Source: Stentor coeruleus (Eukaryota > Ciliophora > Heterotrichea > Heterotrichida > Stentoridae). From it: a stretch of DNA of 64,000 bases. The notes beneath the pieces were generated by a model. It was not told where the DNA came from, did no database searches, and saw only the letters and a program-made list of their open reading frames with translations. Numbering within the stretch: position 1 is the first letter of the stretch; every line of letters starts with the position of its first letter. The position numbers and the translations under genes are program-made. The DNA is taken from NCBI GenBank assembly GCA_001970955.1, contig MPUH01000011.1, forward strand, positions 1 to 64,000. Reading direction: 5' to 3'. Positions 38,530 through 49,800 of the stretch are shown in pieces.

Positions 38530-39013
38530 TCTGCTTAATGCGTAGATTTTATAAATTTTATATTTGTTTGATTGTATTTTTTATTAGAAGGTTGGAGAAA
38601 ATGATGGAAATTATATTTATTGTAAGAAGCTAATAGGATTTTTTAGTTGGATACAAGTATTTAGGGAAAATTATGAGGCATAGTTGATGATTTTGTAAGA
38701 TTTAATGCAATAGAGATATCATCAGTATTGACTAAATCAAATAATTATTTATTGTTTGTATCTCTCTGATTTTATAGCTAATTATAATTATTTAATAAAA
38801 CAAAACAAAACATATAAGTTACGTAAAGGGAATTTTATTTTTGATTTCTAATTTTGCATTACTTCAATAGTCCATAAATGCTTTTCTAAACAAAGTCTAC
38901 AAAACTTAATCTTCCACTCCAGTTTTCTTAAATTATTTGCATTATAAAATATTAGCTATATTAACTCTTGCATATCCCATTTCATTCTTAACCTTATTAT
39001 ATATAAATAAAAA
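38530..39013. other. Intergenic spacer
   Basis: C-poor to about 38720 (3' flank of the upstream gene), then mixed and G-poor toward the next plus-strand start, with TTATTATATATAAATAAAAA before the ATG. Nothing else is seen. Confidence 0.4.
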
Positions 39014-39652
39014 ATGCAAGATTGTGAAAGAGTTATCAATGAAATAGCTACCAAAAGATACGAATTAAAGTTCATAGTCTCTCTAAAAAAGGAAATTGAA
39101 GAAGTTTACAAAACTTTTCTGAAAGCGATTGAAGATGAAATGAGCCAAGCTATTTACACAATTGAATGCTATGAAAAAAAAATATCTTATTTTATTGAAA
39201 CTAATGCTCATAACTATCAATTACCTATTCCAATAGGTTTCTGTGATGAGTTTTGCTTAAAATGTAACAATAAAGGTTTATACTTTATAAATAATGCAAA
39301 ATATCACAAGGCTTGCTCAAATTGTCCTGCATTACTTGAGAATATTGAAATCTGTATACATTGCCAATCTAAGGTAAATTATAATTTTTATGAACCTTTG
39401 AATTTATGTAAAGGCTGCAAAATGTCTCCACAAACAAATGTAGGTATTTGCAAAAAGTCTCATTGTTTTAATTGTTATTACTTTTGTGAAAAATGTAATG
39501 ATATTCATTGCAAAGCATGTGCTAAAGAAAATAAGACAGATTTTAATAGTAATATAAAAATGCACAAATGCAAAGATTTACTTCAAGCTCAGATAAAAAA
39601 GTATAAAGCTTTTTTGAAATTAAAGAAGACTGAGTGGAAAAGCTCAGATTAG
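39014..39652 (+). CDS. Cys-rich zinc-binding protein with N-terminal coiled coil
   Basis: A 212-residue protein. The first 70 residues form a helix or coiled coil (FIVSLKKEIEEVYKTFLKAI). Residues about 77-175 hold at least sixteen cysteines, mostly in CxxC pairs: CDEFCLKC, CSNCP, CIHC, CKGC, CFNCYYFCEKCNDIHCKAC. This arrangement should bind several zinc ions and resembles B-box/RING-type scaffolds, without matching one I can name. A Lys-rich helix ends the protein. Function unknown. Confidence 0.7.
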   Translation: MQDCERVINEIATKRYELKFIVSLKKEIEEVYKTFLKAIEDEMSQAIYTIECYEKKISYFIETNAHNYQLPIPIGFCDEFCLKCNNKGLYFINNAKYHKACSNCPALLENIEICIHCQSKVNYNFYEPLNLCKGCKMSPQTNVGICKKSHCFNCYYFCEKCNDIHCKACAKENKTDFNSNIKMHKCKDLLQAQIKKYKAFLKLKKTEWKSSD

Positions 39653-40933
39653 GAGGAAAAATATTCTCCTTACATAATAGTTTATATGATTCTGAATAAG
39701 TAATCAGATTATTATAATATATTATATAGATAGATGTAATTTTTATGATAGTGCTATGATTGGATTTATTGTATTATAAAATTATGTTAATCAAATTGAG
39801 ATTATTGTAAATGCAAGATTTTATGGCATGGTTTGTAGGTAAAAGTTGTGGAATATTGTTTGAAAATCAAAATTGAATTGCAATACCAATAGATTAAGCT
39901 ATAGTTTTTTGAATATTGACTATGAAATAAGTAATCTAAATCAAGTTAGCTACCACAATGCAGAAAGTTGTCACAATCCTAAAGCTTTTAGCATAAATAG
40001 TATCAAGATCATATCAACAATATACTCAAAAAGCATTCCAAGAGCAGGACCTTTAGTAAAAATAGGGGCAAAAAATTTACAAAAATCTAACAAAATATAC
40101 TCAAAGCTGTTATCAAAGCTTCAAAATCGCATATAAAATCAAATTAAATAGTTTACTCAGATCACCCCAATGCACATGTTCATAACTCAATAATTTCTCA
40201 GGATAATCATCTGATTTATAATTTTCTTATCACTTAACTGTAAAAAAATCAACTATAGTTCACAATTGCAAATACAGCTACTATTATTAAATATTAGTTA
40301 TTATCTTTATCTATTGTCTAACCCTTGTTGATTTTTTACTTTTATAGTATATTTTCGTAATGAAGCTTATATTTTTTCGATTTATAGTATATTTTCGTAA
40401 TGAAGCTTATATTTTTTCGATCTTTATTATTTCTAATTTTCTCTAAGTTTTTTTTCAAATTCTTCTTCATCCCACAAAATTTTATGCGTTAATGAAAAAG
40501 TTTTGACTATTTCATTTGCAGCTTCTATTAATAAACTATATCTAAACTCGATATGAATTTTATATTAAACCATATTATTTTTCAGAAATATAAGCTTACT
40601 CGTTGTATATACAAAACTTTCACTTATAAATCTACATATAATTCATCACAATAAACACAATTAAACTAAAAATAATCCAAAAACCCCCAAGCAATCATTC
40701 CTGTAACTTATCTCTACTAATTTTTCTCTTGATAACAACAAAAATTTCCTCTCACCACCTCATAATAATTCATCTAAATATCCTAACTAAACTACACATT
40801 CTATTCTAAACAATTAAAAATCCTTATGAAAACTTTTATCACAATCAACCTAAAAGGGAAAAAATACTCCAAATAAACTTCTTTAAGTATATTAATAAGA
40901 ACTCTTAAGACTAGTTTAATAAATTCCACAAAT
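39653..40933. other. Long convergent spacer
   Basis: About 1.3 kb between convergent genes. C-poor at the left and G-poor at the right (from about 40640), with an unskewed middle. An 87-codon frame at 39873-40136 begins at TTG, has no ATG and no coding-type codon bias. A perfect 40-bp tandem duplication lies at 40341-40420. No RNA gene is recognised. Confidence 0.4.
40341..40420. repeat. Perfect 40-bp tandem duplication
   Basis: Positions 40341-40380 and 40381-40420 are identical over all 40 bases. The unit starts TTTATAGTATATTTTCG and contains an AAGCTT site. It lies in noncoding DNA between convergent genes. Identity suggests a recent duplication, length variation between macronuclear copies, or an assembly error. 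Confidence 0.9.
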
Positions 40934-41170
40934 TTAAAGATTTTCTTCAATAAGATCATCAAGCCTGTTAGACCGACTTGTTTCTATCTCAAGCTTTGAA
41001 TTTTGTTTAGATAATTGTCTTTTATCTGTAACCTGTCGTCTGAAGTCTCCTATATGTATAACATTAGACTCAGAGCTTAGTAGGGTTTCAATCTTTTTTT
41101 TTTCGATATTTAAGTTCGGTTCAGCATTCACTGTTGAAACTTGCATATCGGTAGATTTTCCAGATCCCAT
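40934..41170 (-). CDS. Small myristoylated protein
   Basis: A 78-residue protein starting MGSGKSTDMQ, with Gly2 and Ser/Lys residues that fit the N-myristoyltransferase signal. The rest is polar and disordered, with an acidic end (RLDDLIEENL). It stands alone, with C-poor DNA before the start on the plus strand. No family is recognised. The myristoylation motif and flank pattern support a real gene. Confidence 0.55.
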   Translation of the reverse strand: MGSGKSTDMQVSTVNAEPNLNIEKKKIETLLSSESNVIHIGDFRRQVTDKRQLSKQNSKLEIETSRSNRLDDLIEENL

Positions 41171-42274
41171 TTAATAAATAATATAAACTAATATATATGA
41201 AAGAAATGGCTTTATTAGATTGTTAAATATATATACATAATTGATATAAAATATCTTAAGGAATACTTAATTGATTATATTTTTAATGTTTTAGAATTTT
41301 TATGTTTAAATGTATTTGTGTTGTTCTTGATATGAAGAAGTTTTTAGTGACTGATAGAAATTAAGAGTTTGCCTTATTGAGCATTTTTTATTTACGCTTT
41401 TACTGATTATTAGCATATTCTTTATGTAAGTATAGATGCATATAAGATATTATGGTTGCTACTCTTTTTTTTGTAAGACTAATAATATATATATTTATCA
41501 TCTTTGTTTGAATTTAGTTTATAAATCTCCATAAGATAGTAGCTGAAATTTCCAAAATGAATCTTTTCTTTGATAACAATAGATTCGATATATCGTTTTC
41601 TTTATCGATTCTTAGAAATTTTAACTTATGAGGAAGGGTGTAATAGTTTCAGGTTTAATTGTGGTGATAGTATAAATATATATAAAAAAAATATTCTTCA
41701 ACACGATACAACATAATTCCTCGTAAAAACCTAATATTTATTGATTGGGACCTTCATTATTTTCAATAATTATATCATTTATATTGAATAAAACTTCTTA
41801 AACCTTATTTGGAAGTTTTAGATTTAACCAACTAGGGAATCTATAAGAATTTGGTTCAGGGTATTTTGTATTATCTACAGCAAAATATAATAACATGGTA
41901 ATCTTTTCAATACACCTCAATGCGAGATTAACAAATTGTTATCAAGCATTTACTTAATGATTCAAATAATAAAACATTAAACTTAAACCATATTTCACTC
42001 TATAAAAAAATCTAAAAACACAAATCATATTATAAATATAAACACTAACATATTAAAATTATAATTTCCTCATAATTTCATCTTAACCCATATATCTCAC
42101 TAAAACCTCAATTTTAGCATACAACTCTACCCCAACATCTTACATAATAAAAGCATTTCTAATCTAAATTTATACAATCCTTAATATTAAATACATCCGT
42201 GTGCTTATTTAAATTATAACACATCCTCACCCTATATTGCACACATTCAAAATTTTCCAACCCTTTTCCTTATC
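41171..42274. other. Intergenic spacer with a weak coding relic
   Basis: About 1.1 kb between two minus-strand genes. On the minus strand at about 41800-41939 an ATG-poor stretch of about 46 codons reads protein-like (IEKITMLLYFAVDNTKYPEP). It ends in TAA and continues in the same frame beyond it. This is either chance or a decayed gene. The right third (from about 42000) is G-poor on the plus strand, which is the 3' flank of the channel gene. No RNA gene is seen. Confidence 0.35.
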
Positions 42275-43621
42275 TTATTCATCCTCTCTCTTATAATACG
42301 ACATATTCAAACTTTCTTCAGACTTGATATTAATCCTAGTCTTATTCATACTACATGACATATCAGTCAAATGTTTAATTATCAACCCAGTACTTACCTC
42401 TTCAACATTTTGCCTATTTTTACTTGGCTTAACAACTACAATACTTTTCGAAAATGCTGACTTAATAATCGCCAAAGTCAAATTCAAAAATATAAACGCC
42501 CCAATAAACACTAAAGGTATAAACAAAATAATCGAAAAATCATTAAAAGCCATTTGTGTACTTATCATAACATTAGTCCATCCTTCTAAAGTTATACATT
42601 GATAAATAGTCAAAGCTGAAAACAAAAAATTATCAAAATTTGTTATGCCATAATTTGGGTTGTCTAAAGATTTCACACATAAATAATTATCAGAACATGT
42701 TGCAGCACCACATATCTGATTTATATTAATAAACCCAGTTTCTAAATCCATACATCGATATTTTAGCATACCACTCCAAAGCTGCAAACCAGCTATAGCG
42801 AAAATTGTTATAAGGAAAATAAAAAGAGTCAATGCGGCGATTAGAGGTTTTATAGAACTTATAAGGGCTATAAAAATAACTCTTAAACCTTCTACTGATG
42901 ATATGCTACGTAATGGACGAAGGACTCTTAATGCTCTAAGGGCTTGTAAATTAACACTACTACCAAGGGCATAATCGATCCATGCTGAAATAACTATGAT
43001 AAAGTCAAGAACATTCCAGCTGTCACGAAGATAGGCTTTTTTATTGAAAATAAACCCTAGGCTAAAAACTTTTAATATGCATTCAAATGAGTAGAAAAAC
43101 AAGAAGATTGAGTCAAATGTATTGAGGACATCAGGCCGTTTAGCAGCTGTTGGGTCATCAATAGCAAGAGTTACAGTGTTTGTTAGTATTACCAATATTG
43201 TGAGGAATTCGAAAAACGAAGTTTGGATAACTTTTGAACATATTTCAGATACTGCGCTTTTAACTATAAGTATTGATTTTCTTATTTCTAATAAGGGGTA
43301 TGGGTCAATATAAGTCTCAATTATTTCATAGGATGATTTTTCTCGTATTTTTATTATATCTGCATAGTTCTCATTTGGTATACGTTTAGGAGGAAGATTA
43401 TGTGGGTCATCTCTTATTAGATGGTAATAATCACTAAAGACGGTATTTGTGAGGACTTCATATTCAAGTCCTGAGCTAAAATCTTGTCGATGGTCGTTTA
43501 GGCCGAATGCGATAGAGTAAGCTGAGTGTCTTTTTCTGACGAATTTAGTTGTTTCGGCATTGTTAGGCTTGTAGTCATCATCTGAAAATTTGCGAAGTCG
43601 ATGAGATTTAGAAAATGCCAT
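42275..43621 (-). CDS. Single-domain voltage-gated Ca/Na-channel-like protein
   Basis: A 448-residue protein. After about 135 cytoplasmic residues comes one six-helix channel domain: S1 FEFLTILVILTNTVTLAI, S2 IFLFFYSFECILKVFSLG, S3 WNVLDFIIVISAW, S4 LQALRALRVLRPLRSIS with Arg at every third position, S5 PLIAALTLFIFLITIFAIAG, then AGLQLWSGML, pore CITLEGWTNVM, and S6 FIPLVFIGAFIFLNLTLAII. QLW-SGM, the loop cysteines and ITLEGWT are hallmarks of domain I of four-domain Cav channels, with Glu as filter residue. Here the gene ends after one domain. No adjacent frame supplies domains II-IV. It may work as a tetramer, a subunit or a decoy. Confidence 0.85.
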   Translation of the reverse strand: MAFSKSHRLRKFSDDDYKPNNAETTKFVRKRHSAYSIAFGLNDHRQDFSSGLEYEVLTNTVFSDYYHLIRDDPHNLPPKRIPNENYADIIKIREKSSYEIIETYIDPYPLLEIRKSILIVKSAVSEICSKVIQTSFFEFLTILVILTNTVTLAIDDPTAAKRPDVLNTFDSIFLFFYSFECILKVFSLGFIFNKKAYLRDSWNVLDFIIVISAWIDYALGSSVNLQALRALRVLRPLRSISSVEGLRVIFIALISSIKPLIAALTLFIFLITIFAIAGLQLWSGMLKYRCMDLETGFININQICGAATCSDNYLCVKSLDNPNYGITNFDNFLFSALTIYQCITLEGWTNVMISTQMAFNDFSIILFIPLVFIGAFIFLNLTLAIIKSAFSKSIVVVKPSKNRQNVEEVSTGLIIKHLTDMSCSMNKTRINIKSEESLNMSYYKREDE

Positions 43622-44529
43622 ACTTGAAATTTATACTTTTTGAGATGGTTTTATAGGAAGAGGCTTTTGGAATAGATGGTTTGAGGGAGGATGATGGAAG
43701 ATTTGGTTGAAGATGAGGTTTTTATGGGATTTTTGTGAAAAATTGAGATTTTATTTATTGAAATTGAGTTTTGTATGGTAAAATAAGTTAGGGTATTAGA
43801 AAAGATGTGTTGTATATGGAAATTTTTTGATGTGCGGGTGATAATTTTATGTTGGGTTTTAGTTGGGGTATGCTGTTTAATGGATGAGTCTGTAGTTTAG
43901 GGTTATAGTTTATCTATAAGAAATCACTAATTGATATGAATGAAAATAAAGAGAAGGTAGTATTTTAGTTGTTTTGTAGTATTAAAATTGAGAAAAACAA
44001 GATTTGTTTATTGGATTCATAATCAGCTTTTTTAAAGAGGTAACTGATAGTGGAATAATGATAAAGTAAGTCCCAAGAACGAAAAAAGTAAAATAATTTA
44101 AGATTAAGATAGAAAAGGAAAAAATATTATTGTATACTAGTGTTAAATCATTTATAGAATAAAAGTAGTGGGGATAACGATTTTTACCTAAAACTCATAT
44201 TGTAAATTTTAATTATTAATTCATGATGCAAGTCGGTTAACAAAATAATTTAAACTTTTAATATTATCTTAAACATAAACAACATAACACTTTAAATTTT
44301 ATCAACATATCATCATATCAACTATTCTTTACAACACAAAAAGTATATTTTATTAAAATATCATTAACCTAATCAAGCAAACACACTTTATCATTATGTT
44401 CATTATAATCCTAACAGCATTTCAACTCTTTTAATCACATCTAATTCCTTTATCCTCTCAATTAAAAATCCCAACACAAAATACTATCTTCAAATCCTCA
44501 TTTTCTTATAAATATAAATTACTGAAAGA
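43622..44529. other. Spacer between minus-strand genes with skew flip
   Basis: From 43622 to about 43900 it is G-rich and C-poor on the plus strand (5' flank of the channel gene). From about 44230 to 44529 it is C-containing and G-poor (3' flank of the next minus-strand gene). No coding frame is seen. Confidence 0.5.
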
Positions 44530-45147
44530 TTAGTATTTAGATAATGAATAAAAGTCAAAATTATTCCCAACTTTCACTAATACTGTAGAAGGGATATTAG
44601 AAATCGACCTTTCTTGTATTAATTTGACCTTACAATTAAACTTCTTATAAATCGCTTCTTCAACCTCAGACAGTGCATCTTTTGGCTTATCATTCATAAA
44701 TCCATCTTCTATTTTCTTACAATCATCATCCATCTTCTTGAAAAAAACATCATTAAAATCTTTAAAACCCATGCTGCTAAGGTTAATTTTCCCTGTTTCC
44801 ATTGGAGAATTTGGTTTACCATTTGTCAAAGCAGGCTGTATATGTTTTGTTGCATACTCAAGACATGGTATAGCTGATTCGATTTCAGGTTCAATGAGTT
44901 CTGGCTTTAAGTTTATTTTAGTACTTGATTTTTTATAGCTTTTAAGGATATCTTCTAATTTTATTGATAGCCTTAAAGGTTCATTAGATAAGTCTTGAGA
45001 AATTCTTCCCCTAGATATTGAAAGGCTTAGGTTTACTATTTTTGGACTTTTTTGGATGTTTTTTGTTGATTTTGCCGGTGTTCGTGAGTTTCCGAATTGG
45101 TTTGAAGGAGTTTTGCATGAACCATTTCTGTTAATTTTTGCTTTCAT
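44530..45147 (-). CDS. Hypothetical protein
   Basis: A 205-residue soluble protein with a basic, Ser/Asn-rich N-terminal third (SCKTPSNQFGNSRTPAK) and a more ordered C-terminal part. The end, ALSEVEEAIYKKFNCKVKLIQERSIS...STVLVKVGNNFDFYSL, has the alternating pattern of a small alpha/beta domain. No family is recognised. Flank skew on both sides fits a minus-strand gene. Confidence 0.6.
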   Translation of the reverse strand: MKAKINRNGSCKTPSNQFGNSRTPAKSTKNIQKSPKIVNLSLSISRGRISQDLSNEPLRLSIKLEDILKSYKKSSTKINLKPELIEPEIESAIPCLEYATKHIQPALTNGKPNSPMETGKINLSSMGFKDFNDVFFKKMDDDCKKIEDGFMNDKPKDALSEVEEAIYKKFNCKVKLIQERSISNIPSTVLVKVGNNFDFYSLSKY

Positions 45148-45822
45148 TTTTATTTCAAGACTTGAAATACTGTGTATGTTGGGAAATATGATTGGAGTTT
45201 TGTGGGAAGGATGAGGATTTTAGGATGCTTTGGGGTTTTGCTAGGTTTAGGTTAGTGATTGGGGATAAAGTTTTTTAAAAGATTTGCTGCTTGGTTTAAG
45301 TGGGATGTAGAATAAGATGCTATAGTTGTTTTGAATTAAGTTTTGATCTGACATAAAAGGAAAATATTTTTTTTAGATTTTTGTTAGAAAGGTAAAGTCC
45401 TTTAGAGGGAGATATGATTTTTAGGCAATTATAAATATTATTTGCAAATAATTTCTAACAGAAGTTATTACATGAATTTGTTTGATGAGATATTATATAC
45501 AACACTATGGTAATGTAGTTGAAAAAATCAAAAAACAATTCCGTAGAAATTATAATATTTAAAATTAAGCATCCTCCAAAGAAAAAAAACTATACATACC
45601 CACTGAATTCCCAATCATAAATACACATCAAAAATCAAAACAGAAATCCTCAACCTAAGCATCCTTAATACTACACACAGCTTTTCAATATCAAATTTTC
45701 TCTCCAAACTATTTACTCTCACTCCAAAATCTCTAAACCACATAAATAACAAATAAAACTTAACCAAAAAAATATATCATATTTATACCTTTATAGCTCG
45801 TGGATATCGTAAACTATAAAAA
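45148..45822. other. Divergent spacer
   Basis: C-poor and G-rich to about 45420 on the plus strand, then G-poor from about 45560 to 45800, as expected for two divergent 5' flanks. ACTATAAAAA lies immediately before the ribosomal-protein ATG. No other feature is seen. Confidence 0.45.
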
Positions 45823-46230
45823 ATGGCCACAGTATCATCAGAAGTGCTTTGGGAGCTTCTTAAAAGCAGTAACTCATTTTTGATCAAGAAAAACGGGAAT
45901 GATTTCTCTACTGACCCTTACAACTTGTTAAATGCCCATCGACAAAAATTCGCAGGCATAGCTTCGAATTCAGCTGTTGGTGTGACTTCAAGAAAAAAAG
46001 GAGATCCAGTAGTTTTAAGATTAAAGAAACTAAGAAAGAATCAACCCAAAAAAAACCATCATGAAGACACAGTTGCCATTAAGAGAGGTGGATTTGCAGG
46101 ACCAGCTAGGAATGCTCTAAAGGCAATTGTTGAAACAAGAAGTGCTTCACTTGCAAAAGTAGCTTGGGAAAGGATGAAAAAGCTTCATAGCACAGAAGTA
46201 CCTAAGAAAGTTATTAGTAGAAAGCATTAG
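45823..46230 (+). CDS. RPL28: 60S ribosomal protein eL28
   Basis: A 135-residue protein of normal eL28 length. Residues 1-50 (VLWELLKSSNSFLIKKNG...FSTDPYNLLNAHRQKFAGI) follow the family's W-x-x-x-x-x-SSFLIKR and FSTEPxNL blocks. Basic NSAVGV and PVVLRLKKLRK segments and a Lys-rich tail complete the domain. It is a structural component of the cytosolic large ribosomal subunit. No intron is present. ACTATAAAAA lies directly before the ATG, and the 3' flank is C-poor and G-rich. Confidence 0.9.
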   Translation: MATVSSEVLWELLKSSNSFLIKKNGNDFSTDPYNLLNAHRQKFAGIASNSAVGVTSRKKGDPVVLRLKKLRKNQPKKNHHEDTVAIKRGGFAGPARNALKAIVETRSASLAKVAWERMKKLHSTEVPKKVISRKH

Positions 46231-46845
46231 AGTAATTATTAGATTTGCTGATGAAGTTTTTTTTAGAAAGATTGATTTAGATGTAGGGCTTGGGGTGGGT
46301 TGAAAGGATTTTTTTTGTGATGATGGGGTGTTTAGTGATTTTTGATTTTATTTTACAATTTATAGTTTTTAGGGATTTTTGGATTAAGTTTTATGCTTGG
46401 AAATGACAACTTGTCACGAAATAATACTGTTAATAAAGTCTGAGAATTGTGTTTATGCTAATTTAATATTAAATGCATTTATATAATAAATAGGCGATTT
46501 ATGGTTTACTAAATCGATATTTAAGATTTAGTTCTTGAATTTTGTATTATAAATATGTAAAAAGTCAGGGTAATATTTTAGTATTTTATAACATATTTTT
46601 TATGTTTAACTCCATTATTACTTCTCCTATCACACGCTTTAAAATTCTCACATCTAACTAAAAATTTATTTCTGATAAAAAACTCTTACTCTAAACTTAT
46701 TTATCCACACATAATATTTTTACTACTATCTCTACACAATTTCTATAATTTCCACTTATCTAAAAACTTATTTTATCTCTTATTCCCTAAAACTAATCCA
46801 AAACTTCCATTCAATATTTTCCTATTTATTTTTAATTATTTTAAT
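46231..46845. other. Convergent spacer with skew flip
   Basis: Positions 46231-46400 are G/T-rich with very little C. Positions 46610-46845 are C/T/A-rich with very little G. The change lies around 46600. No coding frame is seen. Confidence 0.5.
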
Positions 46846-49800
46846 CTAGGCTTTCACATGCCTTACTTCAAACAGCCTCTTCCCAACAAGCATTTTAAAC
46901 GTCCTCGCAAATTTATTCAATCCTAAAGCATACAATTTAATCTTCCATGCACTTGGGGATTGTTGAATAGGGTTTGGGTGTAAAGTTATCAAATCCATAG
47001 ACGGAGTTGGTGGAGGGATCAAAGAAAAGTTATTAAAATTATCTTCTCCACGTATAGGAATTGGTGATTCTATAGGGCTATCATAAACATTCCCATTGAT
47101 TTTTATACCATATTTTTGGCTTTGGTTTTGATTTTTCCCTGTTTCAATTGAAAGTTTCCTTTTATTAGGTTCATTTATTTGAAAAATATTACAAGTGCTT
47201 CTATGAATAATTTTATCTTCAGTTATTTTGGTTTTTGTGACTTGGTATTTAGAGTTTTGGGTTAGGCTTTTGATATAAAACCTGATTTTATTAAAAGGCA
47301 TTTTTAGACGTATTATTGTAATTTTTGATAAGGTTTTTTCTAGTGACAGAAGACTTGTTCGATATTTTGATGTTTTTAATGCTGATTGGTCGATAATTAG
47401 ACTTTTTGTATGCTGTTTTATTGATGTAGTGGTCAGACTTGGCTTTCTTGTTATGTTTTGTGAGGATGTTGTGGGTTCTTTGATGCTTTTTGATTGGATT
47501 TTTTTCTTTTGTCGTTCTTTTATGGACTCGCCGTATGCTAATCTTCTGTCGTTCCCATGTTGTTTCATCCGGTCGGCGACGTTTTTAGGTTTGATTATGT
47601 TGGACTTTGACTCATTTGCCAGTCGGTCTGTGATTTTTTTCACTAGTATTTGTTGGAAGTTGTGAGCACTTGATCGACGCTCAGTGTTTAGGCTAAAAGC
47701 TTCATATGTACTTCTTTCAGTCATAGGCAAAGTAAGTTCTAAAGTAGGAGACTCAGAAGGTGGTGTTACAAGCATTTTACACATTGATCTCATATTAAAC
47801 GACCTATCGCTTCCGAAATCCAACAATAAACTCCTATTAAATGAATTCGTCCTAAAACAATTATATCCTCTAATCACTTGTCTGTATCTAACTTTTTCTT
47901 GTATCCCTTGAAGCATTAATATAAACCTTATAATGCTCTTATTTTTCATATTAATGCAATAAAACTTCAAAGAACTAAAACAATTAGAATATCTTGACCT
48001 TATCAATATTTTCAAAACTTCAATAATATTCTCTATACCTATCGGTCTTGCTTTTTGCCTTAAAATACTATTAAAAGTATATGATTTCTGTTTATTCTGG
48101 AGCTTTGATATACAAGAACATAAGAAAAAAAGCCCATATTTGATCTGATTATTATTCTTAAATTGCGACAATGCACTAAAACTTAGTCTATAAGTTTTTT
48201 TCAATATTTTATTAAGTTTAACACATATCCACAATGCAGAGTTTAGTTTTTCGCTATTAAGCATGTTTTTTTTACTGAATTTATAAGTAATTGTGCTCCA
48301 GAGTTGGAAGGATTTCAGGACTTTGCTTTTGTTTTGCCTTTCTGTTATTTTCAAGGCAAAGTGGAAAGGGTTTGTTTTGTTTTTAATATATTTCAAGAAT
48401 GGAATCAGCTGCTTAAAGTACTCTATTAAGCGGTTATGGAGGATTAATCTGCTTGTGAATTTAGCTGTAAGTTTATAGTAAAGACCTTTATATCCTTTTT
48501 TCATAAGATTTAGGAAATTTTTCCGTAGTTTAATATTCATAACTTTTGTTATGAGGCTTATAGGGGTTTTTTGTGGAGGATGAGATTTATTGGATTTTGC
48601 ATATTGGAAGATAGATGAAAAGGCTAAAGATTTGTCAAGGGTATTAATTCTTTGAATGATTTTACCAAGGATGTTTGGGGTGAATGTTGAAGCATAAGCT
48701 CTTTTATAAACCCATTGGAGGTATGAGAACTCTTTTATTTTCCTGAATGGTTCAGCTAGACATCTACTAAGCATTAGTGCTAGAGTCTTGCAGCATTCTT
48801 CTTTTCTTATAGACTCCTTAGTAATCTGTATCCCAAAATCAATCGACCCAAACAACTGTTCAAATGAAGTCCTATCATTATCGAACTCAGCCAAAGGACT
48901 TCCTTCTGGACTATGACTACCACAATACTTAGCTAAATTCATAACCCCCAAATCATTCGCTGCTAACACAACAGATCTTCCCCATCCCGAAACCAAAGCT
49001 TCTAATTCACAATTCATAACCTTAAACCTACTAAAATCCCATCCTTTATCATCTCTAGCACTTTCCCATACATAAATATTTTTTCTATCTCTAGTCAAAC
49101 CACATATTCCATTCAAACATGTAGCCACATTTTCAATTTTATGATTGGCCTTAAGATTAACAATACACTGACACCCAAGGACAATAAAAACTTTACCAGC
49201 TTCAGTCAAAATAACAATACCAAAATCTGAAGAATATGCTTTATTCACATAATGTTCTTCAAGTTCTGGAACAATAAAAGGGTAACCTGATAATCCACCA
49301 CAATGACAATTACGACTTTTCCCATATACATACAAAAATCCTCCTTGAGTTATGATCCCTGTATATTTTTCTATACACACAACTTGTCTAGACTTAAAAA
49401 TATTCCCATTCTCTACACGAGTTGGCATACATGACTTAATTCTTTTATTACCAAGTTCATCATTATCCCCTTTACCCCATGTGTATAAAAACCCTTCAGC
49501 AGAAACCATCCCTGCATGTGAGGTTCCAATTGAAGCACTTATAGCGAAGTTGTTAATAACTGATTGCATTTTGATTGGAGTCTCAGATTTGTAAAGACCT
49601 TCAATTGTGAAAAGATTAGATTTAGTAAGGTCTTCACCTATAAGCCATATGCATCCTTGACATGTTAAGAGAAGGGCCATACCTTGATTACATGAGATTT
49701 CTGATACTGTTTCTGGAAAAGATATGGGTTTTGGGGAAGCGATGAATGGGTCACGAAAAATAAGCAAGTCTTGGTCTGAGGTACTGCCTATTACCCAATT

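Noticed and set aside
39873-40136. 87-codon plus-strand frame
   Set aside because: It begins at TTG with no ATG, and G falls mostly at second codon positions, unlike the real genes of the window.
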